Counted from the first letter of the stretch, positions 44,345 to 53,749 are shown. The stretch is DNA of 64,000 nt from Mesorhizobium sp. WSM4904 (GCF_029674545.1 NZ_CP121354.1:2551001-2615000), one strand, 5' to 3'. Notes: generated from the sequence alone by a model not told the origin. Translations and numbers: made by a program.

Positions 44345-46504
44345 CTATCCCCGGGCGGCGGCGCTGCGGCGCTGTTCGCCCACCGCTCGCGGACCGTCCA
44401 TCGCCTCGGCCGGCCGTGCGCCGTCCGGCGCGACGACAAGAGTGGCGCTGCGGCCGATCTGGCCGGCGCCGAATTTTTGCGCAAGCAGCTTGGCGGCTTC
44501 CGAAGGCTGCTCGAACGGGCCGAGCGCAAGAAGCGCAAGGTCGGCTTTGGCGAAGAGTTCCGGAATCCAGCCATTCTCATTGAACGAAGGGGCGATCACG
44601 AGCACGAAATCGAACGCGCTCCCGGCTTCCGCCAGAATGCCGCGGAAGGTGTTGCGATCCGGCACGCCAGGACCTTTCTCCATCACGGAGCTGCAGACGA
44701 CCGTCCGCAGGCCGGTCGCGCCGTCGATGAACAATCCGGCTCCGTCTGTCGTCGAGCTAGACAGATGATCGCCGATTTCCACCATCAGCACATTCTGATC
44801 GGCCCGTTGCATGCCGATGCCCAGCATCGCGCCCGCGATCCTTGCCTCGAAGCTGCTGCGGATCGAGGACACGAGGATGACAAAGGGTTTGCCGTGGTCG
44901 TTCAGGTGCAGGACCATCTGCCGCATGATCTTCAGGACGTCGAGCGACAGCGTTTCGTTTCCGGTCTGGAACAGCTGCTTCCTGATCGCCTTGATGTTGG
45001 AATAGGCGGTTCCGCCGGCGACGCCGGGCAGGCGGTATTCGCCGAAATTGGCGGGCATCGGCAGTGGCCGGGGGCTGACGGGCGCGCTGTCCTTGCGGTC
45101 CACGACCGGCTCCTGTGCGGCATGCTTCGGCGCCTGCGGATCCTCTTCCGGCTGCGGGACCGGACCAAGCGCCAAGGCAAGGCCGCATCCGGCGAGAAGC
45201 CCCAGCACGACGCTCACCAGGAGAAGCAGGACCGGCTTCGGCCATGTCGGCTGGACCGGCGGCGAGGCGACGCCGATCTTGCGCGCCTCGGACGTCTGCA
45301 CGCCCTGCATCTGGGACGTTTCCTGGGCGCGCTTGAGATAGTCGTCGAGCACGGCGCGCGCGGCCTGCGCCTTGGATTCCAGTTGCCGCAGCTGCACCTG
45401 CGCGATGTTCGAGTCCGTGGACTGCTGACGCAGGGCTTCGAGCTTGTCCTGCAGCTTGCCGACATTCTGCACGGCAAGATCGTAGCTGGCCTTCAACTGC
45501 TGCCTTATCCGATCGGCCTCGGCCGCCATCAGTCGCTGCAACCGCTCCAGTTCGGACTGAAGCCGTCCGATCGTCGGGTGACGCGGCCCGTACATGGTTT
45601 GCAGGCTGGCAAGCTCGGTGGCGCGCTGGTTGTAGTCGTCGCGCAATTTGCTGGCGGAGGTGGAGGTAAGAATATCCGCGAGCTTGGCGAGTCCGGCCGG
45701 TGAATTGCCCGCCGCCAGCGCCTGGTTGTAGCGGTCCTTGGCCCGATCGGCGTCACCCTGGGCGGCTATCAGCTGCGCCGTGAGCTGATCGAGCTGCGAC
45801 TGCAGCGTGCCGCCATCCGTCGAATTCACGATATTGTGTTTCGTCTTGAAATCCTCGACCGCGCGCTCGGCGTCGCTGACATCCTTCTGCAGGCCCGAGA
45901 TCCTGTCCGTCAGCAGCGTGTTCACGTCGCTGTTGGCGGTCTCGCGTTCTCCCACGAGGCCTGCCCGGTACTGGTCGACGATGGCATTGGCGATGCGCGC
46001 TGCCTTTTCCGGCGACGGCGAGGTGAAGCTGACATTGATGACATAGGTAAGTCCTTCGCGCTCCACCGACACCTTGCTCTGGAAGCGTTTGAAGGCGGCA
46101 TCCTGCGTAGGGGTCGCGCCGGCTCCGAACAGCGACAGCAGACGCGACGTCATACCGGCGCCGGCGAATTCCGGATCGCTGTCGAGCTTCTGGCTTCTGA
46201 AGACCGCGCCCAGCAGGTCGGGCGACTGGATGACGAAGACCTGGCTGGCGATGGCGGCGCTGTCGGACCCGATCCCCGGAAGCACGTTGTTGAAATTGGT
46301 CGCGCGCGTGTCGCGGGGGTCGATCAGTATCGAGGCCGTCGCGGTATAGCTCGGTTTCGTCACCGCAAGATAGGAAAGCGCGAGCAGCAATGCCGCGCCG
46401 GCGATGGCAAGCACCATCAAGCGGCGCGCCCAAAGAATGGCCCACACGGCACCTATGTCGAACAGCGGCGGAAGAGTGCGCTCGTCGATCCTGGCTGGCT
46501 TCAT
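44345..46504 (-). CDS. Wzz/GumC/ExoP-type co-polymerase with degenerate kinase domain
   Basis: A 719-residue membrane protein. N-terminal: a membrane segment LMVLAIAGAALLLALSYLAV, the Wzz domain and a long coiled coil (about 180-440) with a second membrane segment VLLLLVSVVLGLLAGCGLALAL. The C-terminal domain should be a BY-kinase: Walker A is normally GxGKST, but here it reads ILVSSIRSSFEARIAGAM, without Gly-Lys-Ser. Walker A' is LMVEIGDHL rather than LLIDAD, and VLVIAPSF replaces DTPP. There is no tyrosine-rich tail. So it looks like a scaffold without ATPase. ATG 46504 has GAGGAAC upstream. It sets chain length or export of the polysaccharide. Confidence 0.85.
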   Translation of the reverse strand: MKPARIDERTLPPLFDIGAVWAILWARRLMVLAIAGAALLLALSYLAVTKPSYTATASILIDPRDTRATNFNNVLPGIGSDSAAIASQVFVIQSPDLLGAVFRSQKLDSDPEFAGAGMTSRLLSLFGAGATPTQDAAFKRFQSKVSVEREGLTYVINVSFTSPSPEKAARIANAIVDQYRAGLVGERETANSDVNTLLTDRISGLQKDVSDAERAVEDFKTKHNIVNSTDGGTLQSQLDQLTAQLIAAQGDADRAKDRYNQALAAGNSPAGLAKLADILTSTSASKLRDDYNQRATELASLQTMYGPRHPTIGRLQSELERLQRLMAAEADRIRQQLKASYDLAVQNVGKLQDKLEALRQQSTDSNIAQVQLRQLESKAQAARAVLDDYLKRAQETSQMQGVQTSEARKIGVASPPVQPTWPKPVLLLLVSVVLGLLAGCGLALALGPVPQPEEDPQAPKHAAQEPVVDRKDSAPVSPRPLPMPANFGEYRLPGVAGGTAYSNIKAIRKQLFQTGNETLSLDVLKIMRQMVLHLNDHGKPFVILVSSIRSSFEARIAGAMLGIGMQRADQNVLMVEIGDHLSSSTTDGAGLFIDGATGLRTVVCSSVMEKGPGVPDRNTFRGILAEAGSAFDFVLVIAPSFNENGWIPELFAKADLALLALGPFEQPSEAAKLLAQKFGAGQIGRSATLVVAPDGARPAEAMDGPRAVGEQRRSAAARG

Positions 46505-46744
46505 CAATGTTCCTCGTGCGGAGCCGCGACCTAACGACCTCACTCGTCTCCACATTATTAAGGATTATCGTTAGCCATCCGTTAAGCGTGGCGGCGTGAC
46601 GATGAGCTCGGCGTGGGCGATGCCGGTAACCATGCGAAGCGTTCGCGCTGGCGCGGTTGCGGCATTTTGCTTATGCAGGATCGGGTTTTGAGCGTCGTCG
46701 TAGGTGCTGGGTAGGCCCATCGCCGATCGTCTCAGGAGGCGACG

Positions 46745-48157
46745 TTGAAGGACAATACAGGGAACCGCGAGGCCGCCCAGGGGGCAGCGGCCAGCCCGGC
46801 GACCGACATGCGCATGTCGATCACAGCCCTCGCCAAGAGCGGCGCCGTGGCCGGCATCATCAAGCTTGCCAGCGCGGGCCTGTCCTTCCTCATGTTCGTG
46901 GCCGTGGCGATGGTGACGGACGAACGGGGGTTCGGCCTTTACAGCGCGACCTATGCCGGCGCGAGCCTGGTTTCCTTCTTCGCTTCTGTGGGGCAGCAGA
47001 GCACCGTGCTCAGGTTCTGGCCCCAATATGCCGGATTGGGCGATCTCGCCTCGGCTCACGGGCTGATGGCCCGCGCCATTCTCGTGGCGCTGGCCGGGCT
47101 TGTCGGCACCAGCCTGCTCATCATCGTGGTGGGTTTCCTGCCTTTCGTCGGCAGGGGAACGCCGGAATGGCTCCCGCTGTGCGTGGCGGCCGCGGTGCTG
47201 TCCTTCTCGCTCGGCTGGTCGGAATTTACCTCCGGCGCTTTCCGGGCCAAGAACGCGCTGATATCGGGCCTGTTGCCGCGGGACGTCATCTGGCGCGCGG
47301 CGACGATCGCGGCCGTTCTGGTGCTGCATTTCATGCATGTGAGGATGGATGCGGTCGCCGCGACGTATCTGACGGCGCTGCTGCTCATCCTCTCGGTTGT
47401 CCCGCAAACAATCATCCTGGTGCGCGACACGATGGGGGCCGATCGCGGCGGTCTCACCGAAGGGCAGAAGCGGGAATTCAAGACCGTGACGCTCGGCCTG
47501 TGGGGCGTCACCTCGCTGCCGCCAGCGCTCGGCCAGGTCAGCACCCTGCTCGTGGCGATGATCCTGGGGCCTGAGGCGGCAGGCGCGATCTTCGTGGCGG
47601 ACCGGACCACCCGTTTCGTCACCCTTGCGCTCAACGGCATCAACCAGGCGCTGGCGCCGCAGATATCGGCCGCCTTCTACAGCGGCGACAGGGCTCACGT
47701 GCAGCGCATCACCAGCCTCGCCGCGCTTGGCGGCTCGGCCATTGCGCTGTGCGTGCTGGCATCCTTCTGGATATTCGGCTACCTCATCCTGTCCATCTTC
47801 AATCCGGCCTATGCGACGCCGACCATGAGGGCGACGCTCGTCATCTTCGGCATAGGGGCGACGTTCGGCACCGCCTGCGGTCCGATCGAAATCCTGCTGC
47901 AACTGACCGGTCTCCAGCACGCGCTGTTCAAGGTGCTTGTCGTCGTCAACATCGCCGGGCTTTGCGTGACGGCGGTGGCAACCTATTACCTCGGACCGGT
48001 GGGTGCTGCGCTCAGCATTGCCGGAACCGTGATCGCCTGGACGGCGTTCGGAGTCTCGATCGCCCGGCGCAGAATCGGTATCAATCCATCGGTCCTTGGC
48101 TTGTCTTTCGACAGGATCGGTCTCGGGCCCCACCTGCTCCCGAGAGAGCGCACGTGA
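46745..48157 (+). CDS. Wzx-type oligosaccharide flippase
   Basis: A 470-residue membrane protein of the polysaccharide translocase (MOP) superfamily with about 12 to 14 segments. Early segments are SGAVAGIIKLASAGLSFLMFVAVAMV and YAGASLVSFFASVG; later GPEAAGAIFVADRTTRFVTLAL and AYATPTMRATLVIFGIGATFG are typical MATE-like repeats. It flips lipid-linked repeat units across the inner membrane. The start is TTG 46745 with a strong AGGAGG at 46734-46739, which justifies the rare start. Its stop overlaps the next start (GTGA). It is divergent from the Wzz-type gene across 240 bases. Confidence 0.88.
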   Translation: MKDNTGNREAAQGAAASPATDMRMSITALAKSGAVAGIIKLASAGLSFLMFVAVAMVTDERGFGLYSATYAGASLVSFFASVGQQSTVLRFWPQYAGLGDLASAHGLMARAILVALAGLVGTSLLIIVVGFLPFVGRGTPEWLPLCVAAAVLSFSLGWSEFTSGAFRAKNALISGLLPRDVIWRAATIAAVLVLHFMHVRMDAVAATYLTALLLILSVVPQTIILVRDTMGADRGGLTEGQKREFKTVTLGLWGVTSLPPALGQVSTLLVAMILGPEAAGAIFVADRTTRFVTLALNGINQALAPQISAAFYSGDRAHVQRITSLAALGGSAIALCVLASFWIFGYLILSIFNPAYATPTMRATLVIFGIGATFGTACGPIEILLQLTGLQHALFKVLVVVNIAGLCVTAVATYYLGPVGAALSIAGTVIAWTAFGVSIARRRIGINPSVLGLSFDRIGLGPHLLPRERT

Positions 48158-49248
48158 AGATCGTCCAGGTGCAGACCCAGGCGGAGGCGGCCGGGGCGCA
48201 ACGCATCTCCGACATGGTGGGCGAAGGATTGCGGGCGCGCGGACACGAAGTGCGCACCGTCTTCATGTATCGTAAGACCGATGCCTATGACCGCGATCCC
48301 AACGCGGATTTCATCCTCAAGGAACGGCCGCGAGGATTGCCAGGGCAGATCCGGGCAAGCGTCGGCCTGGCGCGATATCTGCGCGGGGCACGCCCCGACG
48401 CGGTCATCACCTACCAGCACTATGGCAACATCTTCGGCACGATCGGCGCCCGTCTGGCCGGTGTCAGGCATATCGTCGCAAACCAGAGTGGCGCCCCGCA
48501 CAGCAAGGGGGTCATGGGTCTTCTCTCGCAGATCGACAAGCTGATGGGCATGGTCGGCCTCTACCAGGCGAATGTCGTCAATTCCGGCTGGACGGAAGCG
48601 CAGTTCGATCGCTATCCGCAATCCTATCGGCGGCGTATGCGCCGCATCGACCATGGCGTTCCCATACCGGGCGAGGAATTCGACAAGGCAGCGGCGCGCG
48701 CCGCCTTCGGCCTGCCGCAGGACGTATGGCTGGCCGTGTCGTCCGGCCGGCTGACGCGCATGAAGAACCAGATCGCGCTTGTCGGGGCGCTCGACCAACT
48801 GCCTGACGTCCATCTCGCGCTTGCCGGCGCGGGGCCGGAGCGCGAGGCACTCGTCGCCTTTGCCGAGAACCACGGCGTGGCGAACCGCCTGCATCTCGTC
48901 GGCGAGGTTCCTCCGGCACGCATCTTCGAATTCCTCGCGGCCGGTGACGCTTATGCGTTCGCCTCGATGAACGAGACCTTCGGCCTCGCCTGCGTCGAAG
49001 CGGCGATCTCCGGCCTGCCGATCGTTGCGAGCAACCTCGACGTCATGCGCGAGGTGCTGACCGCCGAGGACGGCTCACCCGCCGCGCTGTTCGTCGAGGC
49101 CGACGCCGCCGGCATGGCCAAGGGGCTTGCCGATTTGTTCGCCCGGCCGGAATTCAAGGCGAGGCTTTCGGCGGCGGGGCGACGGCTCCGCGACAAATAT
49201 TCGCCGGCCAGGATGTGCGCGGGCTACGAGGCGCTACTGCTTGCCTGA
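48154..49248 (+). CDS. Glycosyltransferase family 4
   Basis: A 364-residue GT-B enzyme starting at GTG 48154, which overlaps the flippase stop. The N-terminal Rossmann half has VQTQAEAAGAQRISDMVGEGLRARGHEV; the C-terminal half has the GT4 nucleotide-sugar pattern SSGRLTRMKNQ, LALAGAGPEREAL, and MNETFGLACVEAAISGLPIVASNLDVMREVL with the two glutamates of the EX7E motif. Retaining sugar transfer in the cytoplasm, building the repeat unit flipped by the preceding protein, is likely. The sugar is unknown. Its stop lies at the edge of the 212-bp repeat. Confidence 0.92.
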   Translation: MKIVQVQTQAEAAGAQRISDMVGEGLRARGHEVRTVFMYRKTDAYDRDPNADFILKERPRGLPGQIRASVGLARYLRGARPDAVITYQHYGNIFGTIGARLAGVRHIVANQSGAPHSKGVMGLLSQIDKLMGMVGLYQANVVNSGWTEAQFDRYPQSYRRRMRRIDHGVPIPGEEFDKAAARAAFGLPQDVWLAVSSGRLTRMKNQIALVGALDQLPDVHLALAGAGPEREALVAFAENHGVANRLHLVGEVPPARIFEFLAAGDAYAFASMNETFGLACVEAAISGLPIVASNLDVMREVLTAEDGSPAALFVEADAAGMAKGLADLFARPEFKARLSAAGRRLRDKYSPARMCAGYEALLLA

Positions 49249-49458
49249 GAGCCCGTTTGGAAACTTTACTCCTGCGGCCATCTGAAGGCGTTTTCTGCGC
49301 TTCCGGTGCTCACGTACTCAAAGGTACGCTCCGCTCCGGCCTTCGCCGACCGAAGCCCTCGTAAGTGTCGCCGCTCTATGAAGGCTACGGCCGGCGTAGG
49401 CCGGTTCTCGAAAGCACCTTCATATGACTCGTAGGAGCGAGTTTCGAAACAGTCTCTG
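49247..49458. repeat. 212-bp MITE-like element with 42-base inverted ends
   Basis: The left end (from 49247) and the complement of the right end (to 49458) are imperfect copies over about 42 bases, with an internal one-base shift: both contain AGAG, GTTT.GAAAC, CTCCT and GAAGG in the same order. The element exactly fills the gap between the GT4 stop (49248) and the convergent gene stop (49460). Inside are short hairpins such as GTACTCAAAGGTAC. There is no transposase. No target duplication could be assigned by eye. Confidence 0.65.
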
Positions 49459-49459
49459 A

Positions 49460-50920
49460 CTACTTCCGCACCGCGGCGATCCCGTCGATCACCTCCAGGC
49501 GGCCCGCCCGATTGAGCGTGTGGATCTTCGGATAGGGCCAGTCGCCGGCCGCATCGATCGGCCGCGGCGCCGAAAGCCGCACCGTCTGCTGGTCGAGTTG
49601 CAGCAGCTCGGACAGGCCAAGCCCGCCGCCATAGCCCAGCGTTCCGTCCTGCACCGGAAGGAGGACACGGCCGTCGCGGTTGCGGACGAAGGCTCCGCCG
49701 GGGCGGGCCATGCGATGGTCGATCAGGATCGGGTTCGCCGGATGTGGCAGCCATGGGCCGGCGAGCGCGGGGGCCGAGAAGACCACCAGCATGTCGGAAG
49801 TGCTTCCGTGGCCGTCCCGGTCCGTGGCGAACAGCCAGAGCGTGCCTTCATGCTCGAACAAGGTTGCATCGGAAATCTCGCCCTCGACCAGCACGGTCTC
49901 GGCAATCCAACCGTCCGGGAAGCCCGAGGCGCGGTAGAGCGTGAGCCTGCCGCTGGCGCTCGCCTCGGGCAGCATCCAGACCGCGCCGTCGCGCTCGAAC
50001 ACTTGCGGGTAGGAGAGGTGGTGGGCTTCCTCCAGCACGACCCGAGGCGTGCCGGGGACACCGCCGGCATCGAACGGAACAACGGAGATGACCGCCTTGC
50101 CGGTGGCGTGCGGATAATCCTCGACGAAGACGAAGGGCTGGTCCTGCCACCAAAAAGGAAACGGGTCGGCATAGAAATGGTCGCCCATATCCGGCAGCAC
50201 CGACCAACCGGTCCCGAGCTTGCCGGTGTCGGCGACGCCCGGCGCATCGGTGAAGCGGTAGCCGACACGCCAATGCGCGTGGCGGAAGCGTGCGCGTCGC
50301 AGCGCCTCGCGGCCGAGCCGCGGCAGCGCCGTGCCGAGATAGGCGGATGTGAAACGGCCTCGCTCACCACGATCATGGCTCTCCGCGATCGGCTCCCGCA
50401 GCAGCCGGCCGGCAGCGAACGCGCGGGCGACCGACTGAACCAAAGTGACGGCCCGGGCGAACACGTCGTCGGTGCCGAGCGCGGTGGACTCACGCTTGTC
50501 GACCATCGGCCGCGCCTGGCCCACCACCGTCTTCCTGTCGAGCACGGCCTCGATCACCGGCAGCCTGCCGGCCGCGACGGCAATTGCTGCCGAGAGATCG
50601 GCGCTCGATCCGTCGAAGCGGAGGCCGATGGTCGGAACATCCGATGGGACCGCGTCGCCGGCAAGGTCGAGCCTCAGCGCGGCAGGGCGATTGCCGGGCC
50701 GAGCCTGTATTTCTTGCACCGCGGAGCCGAGAAGCGGGCCACGCCGGCGGAAAAGACGTTGCTCGAACTGGAAGGCGGCTTTTGCCGCGGCCGGCCAGCC
50801 TGCCGGCCCGGGCTGATGCGCTACCGCGACATCGTGGCCGTCCGCCTCCAGCCGCTCAATGGCAACCTGCTGCCAATGGCGCGGCGCCGATTGCGGAACG
50901 ATGACTTCGATCGCCAGCAT
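49460..50920 (-). CDS. Formyltransferase-like plus beta-propeller protein, similar to inositolphosphorylceramide glucosaminyltransferases
   Basis: A 486-residue protein. The N-terminal part (about 1-200) starts IEVIVPQSAPRHWQQVAIERLEADGHDV, like the methionyl-tRNA formyltransferase-like or GT-B half. The C-terminal part carries five-bladed propeller repeats: HFYADPFPFWWQDQPFVFVEDY, VFERDGAVWMLPEAS, LFEHEGTLWLFATD and RPGGAFVRNRDGRVLLPVQD. That arrangement is seen in glucosamine inositolphosphorylceramide transferase-type proteins and in GH43-like sugar-binding domains. In a polysaccharide locus it could add or bind a sugar at the polymer or a lipid. No catalytic residue is established. Converges with the GT4 gene. 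Confidence 0.65.
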   Translation of the reverse strand: MLAIEVIVPQSAPRHWQQVAIERLEADGHDVAVAHQPGPAGWPAAAKAAFQFEQRLFRRRGPLLGSAVQEIQARPGNRPAALRLDLAGDAVPSDVPTIGLRFDGSSADLSAAIAVAAGRLPVIEAVLDRKTVVGQARPMVDKRESTALGTDDVFARAVTLVQSVARAFAAGRLLREPIAESHDRGERGRFTSAYLGTALPRLGREALRRARFRHAHWRVGYRFTDAPGVADTGKLGTGWSVLPDMGDHFYADPFPFWWQDQPFVFVEDYPHATGKAVISVVPFDAGGVPGTPRVVLEEAHHLSYPQVFERDGAVWMLPEASASGRLTLYRASGFPDGWIAETVLVEGEISDATLFEHEGTLWLFATDRDGHGSTSDMLVVFSAPALAGPWLPHPANPILIDHRMARPGGAFVRNRDGRVLLPVQDGTLGYGGGLGLSELLQLDQQTVRLSAPRPIDAAGDWPYPKIHTLNRAGRLEVIDGIAAVRK

Positions 50921-51223
50921 GTCTTGCCGTCCGCGTCTATTTTCTATTCGGGTTTTCGTAGTTCCGACAATGAGGAGCGAAAGACTAGCCCTAAATGCTT
51001 ACATCAGCGTTACACGCAAAATCCAATTTCGACTTCGACGTTCACGGCGAAGATTCTCGACTTGCGATCCCGAACCGGCCGAGTGGGCGGGGCGCCCGGC
51101 CGCTTTTGCAACGCAACATTAGCATTTTACGCATATACCAAGATTCCAACTATCCCGGCGATCGATCTTGACCTGAAGGCCAAGACGTCGTCGATAGGCC
51201 GCTGTCCCGCCGGTTCGGATCAC
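50921..51223. other. Divergent intergenic region of the acyltransferase and propeller genes
   Basis: About 300 bases with elevated A and T, particularly around 50930-51045 and 51105-51160. No gene is supported; the long plus-strand open frame through it (from 49520) mostly runs antisense to the propeller gene. It probably contains both promoters. I see no convincing operator. Confidence 0.4.
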
Positions 51224-52378
51224 ATGTTTGAAGTCACTGCCGAGGATGCGTTCGATTTCCGTTCGACGGAATACGCCGAGCTCTTCGCCAGCTCGGCGGC
51301 GACCGCCTTTCAGCACCCCATATGGCTCGCGCAACTGTATGAGAGGCTCGTACGACAAGGCGCCGCCACGCCGCTGATCATCGTCGTACGTCTGCGCGCA
51401 AGCGGAAAGCTTGCGATGGTCCTGCCTCTGGTGAGGCGCCGCTACACGCTGCTGAAGGTCGTGGAATTCGCGGATATGCGGGTTTCCGACTATGTCTCGC
51501 CCGTCGCCGATGAGGAGACTTTCTCCCGCATCCTCGCGGACAGCCGCACGGTCGCCGCCATCCGCAAGCATCTGCGGCCATACGATCTCTTGCGCATCGG
51601 CAAGCTGGCGGACCGCTCACTGGCGATGGAGCGCCTGTTCGGCATCGACAAGCGCGACAGCATGGGCATGAGCGCCTATACCAGCAAGCTGGAGCCGACA
51701 TTCGCCGGCTGGCGCGAGCATCGGCTGGACCAGTCCTACCGCAAGGAGCTCGACAAGAAATCCCGGCAGCTCAACCGCATGGGGGAGGCGCGCTTCGAAC
51801 GCGTGGACGACCCGGCCGCCATCCGCACGACATTCGATGCCCTCAAGCTCTATCGCGGCAAACGCTTCGACGGGAGCGATGGCCCCGCCGACCTTTTGCA
51901 AACGTCCTCCTATTTCGATTTCTATCTGGCTGTCGCCAATGAAGGATCCCGCGGCTTTGCCCGCACCTACGTGTTCTGGATGAACGGCCGGCCGATCGCG
52001 GGCGCGCTCGGGCTCGAGCATCGCGACTCCCTCCTGATCATTCTCGGCGGCTTCGACGAGGCAGGCTACAGGAAGCAGTCGATCGGCAGCCTGATGTTCG
52101 AGCAGATCGCCCGCGACTGCATCGAGCGCGGAGATCACTATCTCGATTTCACCATCGGCGACGAGCCCTACAAGCGCATCTTCGGCGGCCGGCCTTCACC
52201 GATGTGGCAAGTCTACCATGCGGGGAGTCCGCTCGGCTATGCGGCGCATCTGACGGTGGAGAAGTTGCCGGCAGCCAAGGCGCTGGCACGGCATATCCTG
52301 GAGGCCGCGCATGTCAAGAAGGCCAAGCCTTCCGCCATCATCGTGCCGGCTCCCGATGAGGCTGCCGAATCTTCCTGA
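51224..52378 (+). CDS. FemAB/CelD-type GNAT acyltransferase
   Basis: A 384-residue protein of the FemAB-like GNAT group used in exopolysaccharide and cellulose loci (CelD/BcsL type). Seen: PIWLAQLYERLVRQGAATPLIIVVRLRASGKLAMVLPLVRRRYTLLKVVEF early on, then KELDKKSRQLNRMGEARFERV, the acetyl-CoA region with GFDEAGYRKQSIGSLMFEQIARDCIERGDHYLDFTIGDEPYKRIFGG. It probably transfers acetyl or a similar group to the polymer or a cell-surface sugar. ATG 51224 is chosen because the family N-terminus begins soon after; the frame is open far upstream without support. It converges with the FAD oxidoreductase gene at repeat copy C. Confidence 0.83.
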   Translation: MFEVTAEDAFDFRSTEYAELFASSAATAFQHPIWLAQLYERLVRQGAATPLIIVVRLRASGKLAMVLPLVRRRYTLLKVVEFADMRVSDYVSPVADEETFSRILADSRTVAAIRKHLRPYDLLRIGKLADRSLAMERLFGIDKRDSMGMSAYTSKLEPTFAGWREHRLDQSYRKELDKKSRQLNRMGEARFERVDDPAAIRTTFDALKLYRGKRFDGSDGPADLLQTSSYFDFYLAVANEGSRGFARTYVFWMNGRPIAGALGLEHRDSLLIILGGFDEAGYRKQSIGSLMFEQIARDCIERGDHYLDFTIGDEPYKRIFGGRPSPMWQVYHAGSPLGYAAHLTVEKLPAAKALARHILEAAHVKKAKPSAIIVPAPDEAAESS

Positions 52379-52411
52379 TTGAAAACGCGTTGGATACCTG
52401 TGTCGGGGAAC

Positions 52412-52515
52412 TAGAGCGGTTCACCGTTTCACGGAAACGGCGAACCGCTCTAACTCTTTGTTTTTACGCAATTCCGGACGGAAAACCGCTGCGCACTTTT
52501 CCTGGAATTGCTCTA
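52412..52515. repeat. Dispersed two-hairpin intergenic repeat, copy C
   Basis: First hairpin TAGAGCGGTTC (52412-52422) against GAACCGCTCTA (52442-52452), with an inner CCGTTTC/GAAACGG. A second palindrome follows, GCAATTCC and GGAATTGC around GAAAACCGCTGCGCACTTTTC. The block lies between two convergent genes, ending eight bases before the FAD gene stop. Matches copies A and B in layout and in the AAACCG...GCACTTTT core. Confidence 0.8.
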
Positions 52516-52522
52516 ACCTCGA

Positions 52523-53749
52523 TCAGTTGACGGCTTCGATCCGCGGCTGCTTGAGACCGCGCAGCCTGGCGGCAAAGCTCGGGCTGAATTTGTCGATCTC
52601 ATGCAGGATACGGCGGCGGCTGAAGTGAACCTGCCGGCGCGCGCGCCAGCGCAGGTCGGTGTCGATGGTCAGGCTGCGGCGGAAGTTTGCCAGTTCGAGC
52701 CCCCGCTCGTCCATCTGCCGTTTCATGGGATCGTCGTAGAAAGTGGCGATCTTTGCCGCCGCCATGCCGGGCGAGGCCATCCATTGCGGCACGTGCACCA
52801 TGCACAAGCGTTCGACGTCGGTGAGCAGGCGGCTGACGCCCGTTCCGGCGGCCGGACAGGATGTCTGGTAAGCGTCCCCGATCAGGACGACGCCGTCGCG
52901 CTTGCAATTCTCGGCGACGGTGATGTCGGTGAGCCAGCTCGAGACACGGTCGATGACCTCGAAATCGCCGAATGTCTTGAGGAGCCCGGGAAGCGTTTCG
53001 ACGAGCGTCTCGCGAGGGCGGTCGCGCAGCGCCTTGACCCAAGGGTCGGTATGCTCCCGGAAAACAAAGAGATTGGCGCGAGTGACGCCGCCGGCCGGGA
53101 AAAAGTTCAGGTAGTCGATCCCGTCCGACACCCGCTCGCCGTAATAGGTCAATGCCGGATGCTTGAAGGCACGTGCGCCCGCCGGCCGTACATTGAAGCC
53201 GAAGGTCAACGATTGCCGCTGGTGGACGAACCGCCGCTCGATACCCACGTCGCGTCGCAGGATATCTCCCATGCCGGTGGCGAGCACGAGGAGGCGAGCC
53301 GTCACATCCGGCTGGCCGATGATCGATACACGCTGCCGCTCCGGACCCGCTTCCACCGCGCTCACCCGACCGGCGACGAAGCGCACGGTCTTGGGCAGTT
53401 CGGCCCGCATCACCGCGACGAGGTCGTCGTAGAAAATGCCGTAATGAGGGGCGCGCGTGCGGTCGAGCACACGCCCCTTGCGCACGTTGACGATCTCGTC
53501 GAATGCCGCGGCCGCTGCAGAAAGACTATCGAGGAGACCGATCCGGCGCAGTTTGTCGATCTGGTCGCCGGCGATCTTCTCGACGCGGAACTCGCGCGGA
53601 AAAACGGGGTGGCGGTCGATCAGCGTGACATGGTAGCCCGACCGCCCGAGCAGGGTCGCGGCAAGCGTTCCGGAGAGTCCGCCGCCGACGATGGCGATCT
53701 CCGTGTCGGTCCCCTCCGGCAGCGGACGAAGCGAATGTTCGGCGGTCAT
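52523..53749 (-). CDS. FAD-dependent oxidoreductase
   Basis: A 408-residue flavoprotein of the aromatic-ring hydroxylase/geranylgeranyl reductase/halogenase group. FAD motif: IAIVGGGLSGTLAATLLGRSGYHVTLIDRH (G22-G27). The second FAD motif is VLIGDAYQTSCPAAGTGVSRLLTDVERL, and the middle has RLLVLATGMGD. No NADPH motif is obvious. Its start overlaps the stop of the WecG/TagA gene (ATGA), so both are coupled. In a polysaccharide locus it may modify a lipid carrier or a sugar; unknown. Ends near repeat copy C. Confidence 0.85.
   Translation of the reverse strand: MTAEHSLRPLPEGTDTEIAIVGGGLSGTLAATLLGRSGYHVTLIDRHPVFPREFRVEKIAGDQIDKLRRIGLLDSLSAAAAAFDEIVNVRKGRVLDRTRAPHYGIFYDDLVAVMRAELPKTVRFVAGRVSAVEAGPERQRVSIIGQPDVTARLLVLATGMGDILRRDVGIERRFVHQRQSLTFGFNVRPAGARAFKHPALTYYGERVSDGIDYLNFFPAGGVTRANLFVFREHTDPWVKALRDRPRETLVETLPGLLKTFGDFEVIDRVSSWLTDITVAENCKRDGVVLIGDAYQTSCPAAGTGVSRLLTDVERLCMVHVPQWMASPGMAAAKIATFYDDPMKRQMDERGLELANFRRSLTIDTDLRWRARRQVHFSRRRILHEIDKFSPSFAARLRGLKQPRIEAVN

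Noticed and set aside
46571..48133. 520-residue frame opposite the flippase gene
   Set aside because: Antisense shadow rich in Arg, His, Asp and Gly; the flippase reading has clear membrane segments and a strong ribosome site.
49520..51223. Open frame running upstream of the FemAB-type gene (952 residues in all)
   Set aside because: It runs antisense to the propeller gene and then through an AT-rich intergenic region, and shows no family similarity; the gene starts at 51224.
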